A program made the position numbers and the translations under genes. The notes under the pieces are model-generated. The model was not told the DNA's origin, made no database searches, and worked only from the letters and a program-made list of their open reading frames with translations. DNA of 64,000 nucleotides from JAUIAI01 sp041396585 (GTDB taxonomy: Bacteria > Pseudomonadota > Gammaproteobacteria > Burkholderiales > Burkholderiaceae_E): positions 62,001 through 126,000 of the forward strand of contig JAWKYG010000004.1 of the NCBI GenBank assembly GCA_041396585.1, given 5' to 3'. Of the stretch, positions 44,401-51,447 are shown one piece after another (the first letter of the stretch is position 1; each line of letters begins with the position of its first letter).

Positions 44401-46504
44401 CAACATCTACCTGCTCACCGTCCAGGTCGACGATGGCTCCGGCGGCACCGACTCCCAGGACATCGACTTCTCCGTCACCAATGTCAACGAAGGGCCCGTC
44501 TCGCCAGTCTCTGATGCCGATGCCTCTCTCAACCAGATCACCGAGGGCTCTCCCAACGGCACTCCGGTGGGCATCACCGCCTTCGCCTCCGAGCCCGACT
44601 TCTCCTCCGATGCGATCTCCTACAGCCTCGATGACAGCGCCGGCGGGCGCTTCACGATCGACCCCCTCTCCGGTGTCGTCTCCGTGGCCAATGCCTCCCT
44701 GATCGACTTCGAGGCCTCCGTCGCACACAACATCACCGTGCGCGCCTCCTCGAGCGACGGCTCGGCCAGTACCGCCCTCTACACCATCGCCGTCATCGAC
44801 ATCAACGACACCGCCCCCAGCATCGACCCCGCCTCCCTGCTCGTGCCCGAGTTCAGCCCCCTGGGCGCCCCCGTCGGCCTGCTCACCGCCATCGACCCCG
44901 ATTCCCTCGGAACCCTGCAGAACTGGACCATCACCGGCGGCTCCGGCGCCGCCGTCTTCGCCATCGATCCCGCCACCGGCCTGATCACCGTCGCCGACCC
45001 CGCCGCGCTGGACATCCTCCTCAACCCCGCCTTCGACATCGATGTCACCGTTTCCGACGGGCTCAACACCAGCGCGCCTCGTTCGATCATCATCACCGTC
45101 ACCAATGTCGAAGAGCCCCCGGTGCTCGCGCCCCTGGCAGTCTCCGTACCCGAGAACTCCCCCGCCGGCTCCCTCATCGCCACCATGAGCGCCTCCGACC
45201 CCGACACCGGCGATGTGCTCTCCTTCTCTATCATCGCCGCCTCCCACCCCGGCACCTTCGCCATCGATGCCGCCTCGGGCGCCGTCTCCGTGGTCGATGC
45301 CTCCGCCCTGGACTTCGAGACCAACCCCGCGCTCTCGCTGCAGATCCTCGTGCGTGACGCCTCCGGCCTGATCGATGTCGCTGCGCTCACCATCTCCCTG
45401 GCCGATCTCAACGAGCCGCCCACCGCGCTCATGCTCGATAACACCATCGCCCCCATGCTCGCCGGTCAGCTCATCGGCACCGTCTCCGCGCTGGACCCCG
45501 ATGCCGGCGAGACGCTCACCTTCAGCCTGCTCGACGATGCCAACGGCTCCTTCATCCTCGAGGCCACCGATGGCACGCTGCACATCAGCGCCAAGCCCAC
45601 CATCGCCGCCTCTGCCGCCCGTGCCATCACCATCGTCGTCACCGACTCCGCCGGCCATCAGCTCGCCCGCGAGTTCACCCTGCAGCTGATCGATGTCAGC
45701 ACACCCTCGCCGCCGCCCGCTCCAACGCCCGCACCGGAGCCAGCACCCACGCCGAACCCCGTGCCAACCCCCGCGCCAACCCCTGAGCCCGCGCCCACAC
45801 CCGCTTCTGGGCCCGCGCCGGCGCCCGTGACGGCACCAGCGCCAAAGCCCGTACCCGGCCTCGCCTCCGAGACGGCACCCCGTGCGGTGAACAATGATCC
45901 GGCGCCCGTGCCGATCAGCGGCGGTACCAAGACCACCCGGATTCCGATCGCGCCCGAAGACGACCAGGATGACGAATCTGCGCCCCAGACCGGGTCTCCG
46001 CCGAACGTCGAAGGGGCAGCGGCCAGGCGCACGCGCGGCGCCAGTTCGGATAAGGTCACGGTCGTCGAGCGCGCACCCGCGCCGGCAATCAGCACGCGGT
46101 TCACCCCAACCGCCCAGCTGCAGCTCGAGCTCAACGCCCTGGCGCTGCAAAGTGTCGACAGCAACTTCCTGGAATGGGTCATCGAACGCCTGGCGATCCG
46201 CCGCGGGGAGGTGCGCTTCGAACTCGACCAGAGCAACGCCCAGCTACGCGCGCTCGAAGACGAGATCAAGCTGTTGGCGGACTTCAGCAACCCGCTGCAC
46301 ACGACCGGCGCCATCATCGGTTCGGCCACGATCTGGTGGCTCGCCCGCACCGGCGGCCTGCTCAGCGCCCTCCTGCTGGGCGCACCCACCTGGCGCACCA
46401 TCGACCCGCTTCCGATCGCCAGAAGCCGTGCCGGCGACGACGATCCGATCGACGACATCGGGCCGCGCAATGCGTCGGGTGATGAATCCTATCTGCCGCT
46501 CTGA
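41366..46504 (+). CDS. P4 C-terminal segment: NDAP repeats, cadherin-like domains and tail module
   Basis: This is a clean frame from the beta-helix end (GTVIGGSSAADRN) to the stop at 46504; the ATG at 41366 is internal. Modules: rest of the beta-helix to 41760, a spacer, a 'SGAGGGDF' type module (42125-42565), four NDAP repeats (starting near 42560, 42965, 43365 and 43765), cadherin-like domains (44170-45690), a Pro-rich linker of repeated AP/TP/EPAP units (45695-45870), a charged spacer, and the tail module (46096-46504). The tail has FLEWVIERLAIRRGEVRF, a hydrophobic stretch with IWWLARTGG and LLSALLLG, WRTIDPLPI and the end GDESYLPL. It is the best template for reading the broken second half of P3. 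Confidence 0.85.
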   Translation: MGTVIGGSSAADRNVISGLAGIGVRLGAASGTIVQGNWIGLGSDGSTIGNGTHGIFLGVATATGNLIGGDGPGEGNVIVASGNNGITLSVAAADNTILGNRIEASGVLAIDLGFDGITPNDPDDPDAGPNGLLNTPVLSGAALAGGNITLAGTLDTDRPSTQFRIEFFGVPGADTDGSGHGGAAILLGATVISTDGTGDGVFSGVVVADGGLIVGDFVTATATVIDNPAQIGIDAVAAYGDSSELAANLQIATPAPVLNLDPDDSGGAGGGDFAVSFTEGGGPVPVADADASAIDPDSSNLSAISVSISNLQDGAAESLAANTAGTSITASYNSGTGVLSLTGSDTVANYQKVLRTVTYDNTALNPGTIARAITFVADDGINLSVVRTTTVSVTAINDAPLLAGIEAAPLAITENDPAAALTGSITVSDVDSLSIASATVMVSANYMNGEDVLAFTDTANITGSWNSATGVLALSGIDSVAAYQAALRSVTYQNLSDDPSTLTRTISFAVDDGAGANSASNTLTRDVAISAVNDAPMLSAIEAAPLAYSENDPATVVTATITTADPDNANLASATVSISVNYVNGEDVLAFTDTASITGAWNAATGVLTLSGADTVAAYQAALRSVTYQNTSANPNALTRTISFFVTDGLAASNSQTRDISIAPTNDAPVLAAIEAAPLAVTENDPAAPITTTITVADLDSASLASATVSVSANYVNGEDVLAFADTASISGSWNAATGVLTLSGVDTLAAYEAALRSVTYLNPSNNPSALSRTVSLSVDDGAGANSASNVLTRDIAITTVNDAPTLSAIEPAPLAYTENDPATPVTASLVLSDPDSPNLTFASVAISANYLNGQDVLAFADTANISGSWNAATGVLTLSGVDSLAAYQAALRSVTYQNLSDDPSLLTRTISFSVYDGALNANPITRNIAITAVNDAPVITSDGAAPTASLSGPENSSSVTTVSASDPDSGSLTFSISGGDDAPLFSIDPATGVVTFVSPPDFEAPADLNADNIYLLTVQVDDGSGGTDSQDIDFSVTNVNEGPVSPVSDADASLNQITEGSPNGTPVGITAFASEPDFSSDAISYSLDDSAGGRFTIDPLSGVVSVANASLIDFEASVAHNITVRASSSDGSASTALYTIAVIDINDTAPSIDPASLLVPEFSPLGAPVGLLTAIDPDSLGTLQNWTITGGSGAAVFAIDPATGLITVADPAALDILLNPAFDIDVTVSDGLNTSAPRSIIITVTNVEEPPVLAPLAVSVPENSPAGSLIATMSASDPDTGDVLSFSIIAASHPGTFAIDAASGAVSVVDASALDFETNPALSLQILVRDASGLIDVAALTISLADLNEPPTALMLDNTIAPMLAGQLIGTVSALDPDAGETLTFSLLDDANGSFILEATDGTLHISAKPTIAASAARAITIVVTDSAGHQLAREFTLQLIDVSTPSPPPAPTPAPEPAPTPNPVPTPAPTPEPAPTPASGPAPAPVTAPAPKPVPGLASETAPRAVNNDPAPVPISGGTKTTRIPIAPEDDQDDESAPQTGSPPNVEGAAARRTRGASSDKVTVVERAPAPAISTRFTPTAQLQLELNALALQSVDSNFLEWVIERLAIRRGEVRFELDQSNAQLRALEDEIKLLADFSNPLHTTGAIIGSATIWWLARTGGLLSALLLGAPTWRTIDPLPIARSRAGDDDPIDDIGPRNASGDESYLPL
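42560..44170 (+). repeat. Array of 4 NDAP repeats in P4
   Basis: Four units of about 400 bp start near 42560, 42965, 43365 and 43765 with the same NDAP/ENDP/NGED/AAYQAALRSVTY signature as the P2 array. All are in frame. Confidence 0.85.
44024..45930 (+). repeat. Long direct repeat B, copy 2 (tail of P4)
   Basis: The clean partner of 27787-29690. The frame is intact throughout. Confidence 0.85.
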
Positions 46505-46588
46505 ATGCCGGTGTCCGGTGAGCCGTCCACTCAGGACGCGCAATGATCGTGGTGACACGGATTCTTCAACGGGCACAGACCTCGGGCG

Positions 46589-47657
46589 TCAATTGGCAGG
46601 CAACGAAGGCACGGGCAGATCGAGTTTCGCCGAAAATCCGCAGCTCGCATGCAATCGTGCTGCGGCGCGCACGAGGCGCTCGGCGGTCAGGGTGGCGATG
46701 TCGGCCGGCCGCCCGAGACTGTGGCAAAAGGCGGCGGCCTGAGCCTGGTGAGCGATGTCGGACGACAAGACTTCGGCCGACTGAATCAACACGAAGCGCA
46801 CATCGGCGCCTTGCGCAGCCATCTCCAGGCACGCGTGTCCCACCGTTCCGGAGCCGGCAAACGGATCGATCACCAGACCCTGCCCACCCGTGAAGGCCTC
46901 GATCAGCTGGCGAGTGAGCGCGACCGGTTTCGGATTGTCGAACGGGATACCGAGTTCTCGCAGCAAGGCGTCGTCACTGCCTCCGTACTGGAGCACGGAG
47001 GGCAGGTTTTCGCTGGCATGCTCATCCAGCCAATACTTACGCTCCGGCTGCTTGGTTTCGTCCTCGCCGAACACGATCTGACCTTCGGCCAACAAGCGCT
47101 GCATCGTGGCTGACGGGTTGCGCCAACCACGCAGCGGAACCGGGCACGGCCGCCCGGTTCGCGGATGCAGCAGCGGGATGAAATAGTCATCCGGTGGGCG
47201 CTGCTTGTTGGGCCAGGCCATCGAGACCGTGCGATAGACCCGGCCCTGCTCATCGATATGGCGGTAGGCGCGTACACCCGCCCCGAAACCCTGTTGATTC
47301 AACCATCGGCCGTAGTCTCGACGGGCGTCGTCGAGCGAGTACTCCTGCCGACACCGATCGAGGTCGAGCGCCAACCCGAAGCGCTGTACTGCCTCCCGCA
47401 GCCCCTCGGGCACCTGATGGCTGCCCACTTTGGCCACGAGTTCGGCCGCTTTGCGCAACATGCGTTGCGCGTGCGGCTTAACGCGCTGCAAACGCCGTCG
47501 TTGCCGAAACACCCGGCCATCGCGCGCAAAGGCGAGCAAGGTCTCGTGCCGACACGCCACATGACCCGCATCGCCCTTGGGATTGAGCTTGTCCCAGATG
47601 ATGTCGCCCAGCGAATTGGCCGCCCCGAAAAGGCGCTCGAGCAGACCCTTCAGATGA
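46589..47657 (-). pseudogene. DNA methyltransferase, C-terminal part, cut off by IS insertion
   Basis: This encodes the C-terminal two thirds of a DNA methyltransferase. It carries the target-recognition region, a FDNPKP motif and the AdoMet-binding motif VIDPFAGSGTVGHA. With the DPPY motif in the N-terminal part (48711-49018) the motif order is IV, then X/I, as in beta-class N6-adenine (or N4-cytosine) methyltransferases. Joining the two parts across one copy of the 8-bp duplication gives a continuous frame through HHHLKGLLERLFG. The gene is convergent with P4; 84 bp separate the stops. No restriction endonuclease gene is seen nearby. An ATG at 47560 could start a product without motif IV, which would be inactive. 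Confidence 0.85.
47650..47657. repeat. Target site duplication, left copy
   Basis: TCAGATGA directly next to the left end of the IS element; the identical 8 bases flank the right end. Eight-base duplications are typical of the IS1595 family. Confidence 0.9.
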
Positions 47658-47662
47658 CCTGA

Positions 47663-48433
47663 TTAGTAATGAATCTCCGCTCCTCGCCTGATCACCTTCT
47701 GCGAAGTCGGCACCGCGCGAGCGATGTCGACGATCAGCCCCGGTGTGATCTTGCGCAGATCGAAGCGTCGGTTGAATCGATAGGCGAACCCAGCAAGGTA
47801 TCGATTGGCGTATTTGGCAAACTTGAAGGCATGGTGCGTGCCGCTCAGTGCGGTCTTCAGATTGCCCAGCACGGTGTTGACCCATTTGAACTGCGGCAGC
47901 TCTTTGGGCAATCTGTCGCCCACCACCGTGGCCGAATGCGCGGCCCCGGCAAAGGCCACTGCGCCGAAGCACGCCAGGCCGTCGCTTTGCACCCGAGATC
48001 CAGGGGCCAGGTTCGCTTTGGCCCAGTCGGTGATCGCCTCCACGGTAAAGCCCGACAGCGCCGAGAGCTTCAGGTAGCACGGGCGGCCATCATCGGTGAG
48101 CGAGACTGCGGCCACAAACGGTACCTTGTTGGGAGAACCTCGGCCGGCCTTGCCGCCGTTGAATTCCCCGCCCAAATAGGCATCATCGAGCAAAACGTCT
48201 CCGTCCAACGTATGCGCGGCATCGCGTTCGGCCATCGCCGCCAAGATCTTTTGATGCATCAACCACGCCGTCGGATAGCTCACGCCCAGTTGGCGCTTGA
48301 GTTCGAGCGAGGAGATGCCGTTCTTGGCTTGGCTGATCAGAAGATCGCCAAGAACCAGGTCGTCAACGGCAACTTGGTGTCGGCCATGATCGTGCCGGCC
48401 GTCACGGAGACCTGGTACTTGCACGCTTGACAT
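47663..48433 (-). pseudogene. IS1595-family transposase, catalytic part
   Basis: The natural part begins near 48340 (LISQAKNGISSLELKRQLGVSYPTAW) and continues to the stop at 47663. It shows the DDE-type core: LLDDAYLGG, VQSDGLACFG and the C-terminal RFNRRFDL segment. Related ISXO2 proteins usually read YLAEF before YRFNRR, whereas this one reads YLAGF; from memory that could remove a conserved acid, but I cannot confirm it. The residues before 48340 in this frame are not natural. Joined with 48337-48618 it makes a transposase of about 318 residues, a normal family length. Confidence 0.85.
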
Positions 48434-48618
48434 TGGAAGCCACCGTGCGATCCTCGCTTCAGCCGGTAGAACGCATCATGGCCGCACCGCGGGCAGTGCC
48501 AACCATTGGGCCAACGTGCCACCATCAGCGCGCGTTCGCATTGCTCCTCGGTGCCAAAGGCAGCGAAGAACTCGGGAAGCGACATGCCTTGCTGAAATTG
48601 GACTCGGTTCATTGCCAT
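48337..48618 (-). CDS. IS1595-family transposase, N-terminal zinc-ribbon part
   Basis: 93 residues starting MAMNRVQFQQ. It has the zinc-ribbon cysteines CPRCG and CQACKYQ that precede the catalytic domain in ISXO2-type transposases, then VTAGTIMADTKLPLTTWFLAIF before a stop. The expected continuation, LISQAKNG, follows in the next frame, so one C is missing (TTCCTG read as TTCTG). Confidence 0.85.
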   Translation of the reverse strand: MAMNRVQFQQGMSLPEFFAAFGTEEQCERALMVARWPNGWHCPRCGHDAFYRLKRGSHGGFQCQACKYQVSVTAGTIMADTKLPLTTWFLAIF

Positions 48619-48702
48619 GGCTCAAGCTCCTTCGATCAGGAGCCCAGAATCTCACCTCGTTGGCTCAGCACATGAGCTTGCGGGCACACGTTTCTAATCA
48701 GG

Positions 48703-48710
48703 TCAGATGA
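48703..48710. repeat. Target site duplication, right copy
   Basis: TCAGATGA next to the right end of the IS element, identical to 47650-47657. Confidence 0.9.
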
Positions 48711-49018
48711 TGATGCTGATGCTCGTCGATATGCACCACCAGCGCACCATCCGGTGCCAGCAGATCGCGCGCTGCCGCCATCCGTGGGGCGATGAATCCC
48801 AGCCAGCGCTCGGGCGAGCCGAAATCATCGGCGTAGGTGAACTCGCCGCCCGTGTTGTACGGCGGGTCGGTGAGGACGAGATCGACATTGCCTGCTACTG
48901 ATGCGGCCAGTGCCTGCATGCTCCGCAGGCAGTCGCCGCGAATCAGGCGACCGTGCCAGGAATCGGCGGCCCGGCCATGCGCCTGATCCATCGCGACTGC
49001 ATCGCACTTGGCCGCCAT
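48711..49018 (-). pseudogene. DNA methyltransferase, N-terminal part, cut off by IS insertion
   Basis: Starts MAAKCDAVAM and includes RLIRGDCLRSMQAL and the catalytic motif LTDPPYNTGGEF, followed by ALVVHIDEHQHHHL, where the IS element interrupts it. The rest of the gene lies at 46589-47657. On its own it lacks the AdoMet-binding motif. Confidence 0.85.
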
Positions 49019-49055
49019 CTTCCTTCCTGGCCTTATCGAGAACTCACAGCAAGAT

Positions 49056-49074
49056 GGGGCGGCCAGGCCGCCCC
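49056..49074 (-). terminator. Hairpin after the TRAP substrate-binding gene
   Basis: GGGGCGGC-CAG-GCCGCCCC is a perfect 8-bp stem with a 3-base loop, 41 bases past the stop of the TRAP substrate-binding gene. No strong T-run follows on the - strand, so it could slow or end transcription but is not a textbook terminator. Confidence 0.45.
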
Positions 49075-49115
49075 ACGGGTTTGCAGGCAGCAGCCGCCGC
49101 TGCCTGGAATCGGCA

Positions 49116-50141
49116 TCAGTCGAGCAGCCCGTACTGCTTCATGAACTTCAGATGGGCATCGAGCGCTTCCTTGGCCAGCGGGCTCTTGGCCGCAACATCC
49201 TGCCAGGCCTGCACCGCGATGGCGCGGAACTTGTTGCGGTCTTCCTGCGGCCAGTCGACCACGGTGATATCGCCGCCCGCTCTGTCCTTTTCGACCAAGC
49301 GCTTGTCTTCGAGATCGGCGTCACGGCGCATGGAGGTGTAAGCCGCCGTGTACCAGACCTCGAGCATGGTCTTGTGGGCATCGCTGAGTTTGTCCCAGAC
49401 GCGCTTGTTGACGATGAACTGCAACACGGCCATCGAGTGGATGCCCGGGTAGATCGGATACTTGGCGATCTTGTGCATGCCGCTGGCCGTGTTGTTCACA
49501 TAGGCCGAGGCATCCGCCGCATCGACGATGCCCTTCTCGAGCGAGGTGTATACCTCGGAGAACGGCAGCGACACCGGCGTGGCGCCGGCCCGCTTGAACA
49601 CCTCGGCAGCCAGGCCCTCCGGCGAGCGGATCTTCACACCCTTCATGTCCGCGATGCCCTTGATCGGGATCCGCGAAACCAGCGCCTCGCGCGTGTATGG
49701 CCCACAACCGACGACATGCACCTGGCCCTTGGTGTATTTGTCGTAGATCTTCTGCAGCACTTCCTTGCCACCACCGTGCATGCAGAATGTCTGCATCTGC
49801 TCGGCGGTGTCATAGCCGGCGATCAGGTCGCCCATCAGCGCGAACGCCGGATCGCGCCCCGCGAAGTAGGCCACCGCGTTCAGATCGCCGTCGAGAATGC
49901 CATTGGCGACGGCATCGATGGTTTCGCGGTGCGGCACCACGGCCTTGGTCGGCAAAACCTCCACCTTCAGATCGCCGCCACTCATGGTGGCCAGCTTCGG
50001 GCCCCACTTCTCGGTCATGTAGCGATGCGCCCAGTCGCCGGGGGCCGAACTGGCCTGCAGCTTCAGGGTGCGTGCATCAGCGGGGGCCGAAAGCGCCAGC
50101 GTGGCGGCGACCGCCGCGCAGATCGCGGACAGGGTTTTCAT
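49116..50141 (-). CDS. TRAP transporter substrate-binding protein (DctP family)
   Basis: 341 residues. A Sec signal peptide (MKTLSAICAAVAATLALSAPADA) is followed by a DctP-type periplasmic binding protein, with conserved stretches such as ADMKGVKIRSPEGLAAEVFKRAGATPVSLPF and EKGIVDAADA. It binds a carboxylate substrate and delivers it to the TRAP permease (here 51448-53476). A strong Shine-Dalgarno AAGGAGG (50151-50157, - strand) lies 9 bases before the ATG. It is downstream of a 39-residue membrane peptide and a hydroxyacid dehydrogenase on the same strand, probably one operon. The ligand cannot be read from the sequence; the neighbouring enzymes suggest a hydroxy- or sugar acid. Confidence 0.92.
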   Translation of the reverse strand: MKTLSAICAAVAATLALSAPADARTLKLQASSAPGDWAHRYMTEKWGPKLATMSGGDLKVEVLPTKAVVPHRETIDAVANGILDGDLNAVAYFAGRDPAFALMGDLIAGYDTAEQMQTFCMHGGGKEVLQKIYDKYTKGQVHVVGCGPYTREALVSRIPIKGIADMKGVKIRSPEGLAAEVFKRAGATPVSLPFSEVYTSLEKGIVDAADASAYVNNTASGMHKIAKYPIYPGIHSMAVLQFIVNKRVWDKLSDAHKTMLEVWYTAAYTSMRRDADLEDKRLVEKDRAGGDITVVDWPQEDRNKFRAIAVQAWQDVAAKSPLAKEALDAHLKFMKQYGLLD

Positions 50142-50186
50142 GGATGTCTTCCTCCTTGGTGGGTTTTATTGTCGGGCGCGCAGGAT

Positions 50187-50306
50187 TCAATACGACTCGG
50201 CCAGCAGGAACATCAGGGTCGCCAGCACCGCGGCCAGCACGTAACCGAGCAGCCAGCCCGCATGCCCGTAATAGAAGGCATCACTGCCTCGTTGACCGTC
50301 ATCCAT
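50187..50306 (-). CDS. 39-residue single-span membrane peptide
   Basis: Encodes MDDGQRGSDAFYYGHAG followed by a hydrophobic helix (WLLGYVLAAVLATLMFLLA) and ends ESY. GAGGAG lies 6 bases before the ATG at 50306, a good ribosome site. It sits between the dehydrogenase start of the operon and the TRAP binding protein, 45 bp from the latter, so it is probably co-expressed. A role with the TRAP system is a guess from position only. A longer frame starting at 50489 overlaps the dehydrogenase gene and is not natural. Confidence 0.65.
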   Translation of the reverse strand: MDDGQRGSDAFYYGHAGWLLGYVLAAVLATLMFLLAESY

Positions 50307-50367
50307 CGGCGCTCCTCGTGACACCCGGGTACATTGCCCGGGCGGTGAATGGCAATAGTCGCACAGA

Positions 50368-51333
50368 TCAGGGCAAAGCCGATCCATTGAAGATCGAACC
50401 CCTGCCCAGCCGGCCATGCATGAAATCGACAATGTTCTGCGCTGCGCCCATCGCCATGCGGCGCGTGCCCTCGCGCGTGGAGGCCGCATTGTGCGGTGTC
50501 AGTACGGTATTGGGAGCCTCGAGCAGCGGATGATCCGGCGGCGGCGGCTCTTCCTCGTAGACATCGACACCCGCGCCGCCAAGATGGCCCGATGACAAGG
50601 CGGCCGCGAGGGCCACTTCATCGACCACGCCGCCGCGCGCATTGTTGATCACGATCGCCCCCTCGGGCAGACGCGCGAGTTCGTCGGCGCCGACCATGTG
50701 ACGCGTGCTTTCATCGAGCGGCACATGCAGGGTCAGCAACTCCGTCTGATCCAGATAGTCGCGGAAGTCGACCACGCCCTCACAGCCCTGCTCACGGGCG
50801 AGATCGGCATCGAGCGCGATATCGGCCACGATCACGCGCATTCGGAAGGCCTTGAGCAAGGGCGCCACCAGCCGACCGATGCGACCGTAGCCCACGATCA
50901 TCGCTGTGCGGCCGGCCAGCTCGAAGGCCGGCAGGCTGCCACGAATGCCATAGCGGCCCTCGTGCATCGCCGTGTCGTAAGCGAAGGTGCACTTGGCCAG
51001 CGCGAGCATCATCATCAGGGTGTGCTCGGCCACCGACCATGCGTTCGCTTCGGCCGTAATGGCGACCGGAATACCCCGGGCCGAACAGCTGGCGACATCG
51101 ATCAGATCACAGCCCACACCGTGGCGCGAGACCACCTCCAGCCGGGGCGCTGCCGCCAACACCTCGGCGGTGAGCCTGGCGCTGCGAACCAGCACGGCAT
51201 GCGCATCGGACAGCGCCGCCTTGAGCGCCTCGGGCCCGCATTCGGCCAGCAACTCGACCTGGAAATCCCGCTGGGCCCGGAGAATGGCAAGGCCATCGGG
51301 GTGAATCGGTTCGGTAACGACGATCTTCTTCAT
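50368..51333 (-). CDS. D-isomer-specific 2-hydroxyacid dehydrogenase
   Basis: 321 residues with the family layout: a substrate domain (1-100), an NAD-binding domain with GYGRIG (148-153) and the ribose-binding Asp171, and the catalytic residues Arg233 (NNARGG), Glu262 (YEEEP) and His281 (LTPHNAAS). It should interconvert a 2-keto acid and a D-2-hydroxy acid using NAD(H). The exact substrate (glycerate, 3-phosphoglycerate, lactate or others) cannot be read. It is the first gene of the - strand operon with the TRAP binding protein and is divergent from the TRAP permease, sharing a 114-bp upstream region. Confidence 0.9.
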   Translation of the reverse strand: MKKIVVTEPIHPDGLAILRAQRDFQVELLAECGPEALKAALSDAHAVLVRSARLTAEVLAAAPRLEVVSRHGVGCDLIDVASCSARGIPVAITAEANAWSVAEHTLMMMLALAKCTFAYDTAMHEGRYGIRGSLPAFELAGRTAMIVGYGRIGRLVAPLLKAFRMRVIVADIALDADLAREQGCEGVVDFRDYLDQTELLTLHVPLDESTRHMVGADELARLPEGAIVINNARGGVVDEVALAAALSSGHLGGAGVDVYEEEPPPPDHPLLEAPNTVLTPHNAASTREGTRRMAMGAAQNIVDFMHGRLGRGSIFNGSALP

Positions 51334-51432
51334 AGTGGCTTGAGGTTAGAATCGCGCAGTCCGCGAGAATGCGGCAACGCGGGCGGCAAGCATAACAAAG
51401 CCGCTCCCCGGTCCGGCACACGCGGCCGGCAC

Positions 51433-51440
51433 AGGAGGAG
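51433..51440 (+). promoter_or_regulatory. Ribosome binding site of the TRAP permease
   Basis: AGGAGGAG, 7 bases before the GTG at 51448. It decides the start, because the open frame extends far upstream (to 50698) without being coding. Confidence 0.75.
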
Positions 51441-51447
51441 ACAGCCA

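Larger units (their letters stand above)
30409..46504 (+). pseudogene. Giant surface protein P4, whole gene, two one-base frameshifts
   Basis: This unit of about 5365 codons runs from ATG 30409 to the tail module ending at 46504. Only two breaks are seen: near 39765 (ACCCTC read as ACCTC, frame 1 to 3) and near 41345 (one G missing before GTCTGGGTC, frame 3 to 2). Each sits inside a module whose expected sequence is clear from its paralogues. Restoring both bases gives a continuous protein. With two single-base losses in 16 kb, sequencing error is a simpler explanation than decay. Segment entries follow. Confidence 0.75.
47658..48702 (-). mobile_element. IS1595-family (ISXO2-like) insertion sequence, 1045 bp
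   Basis: Bounded by TCAGATGA on both sides. The ends form an inverted repeat: CCTGATTAGTAATG at 47658 and, on the other strand, CCTGATTAGAAACG from 48702, 12 of 14 matching. It carries one transposase gene on the - strand, interrupted by a one-base loss near 48340. The perfect duplication and the exact frame restoration of the host methyltransferase point to a recent insertion. Confidence 0.92.

Noticed and set aside
43481..46150. 889-codon open frame on the - strand
   Set aside because: Mirror of the cadherin-like region of P4; glycine/aspartate-rich and without domain features.
1..46504. RTX-type calcium repeats or an LPXTG anchor in the giant proteins
   Set aside because: No GGxGxDxxx nonapeptide runs and no LPXTG motif were seen; the tails are of a different kind.
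48330..48350. Programmed frameshift in the transposase
   Set aside because: No slippery A or T run is present, and the family normally uses one frame; a lost C is simpler.
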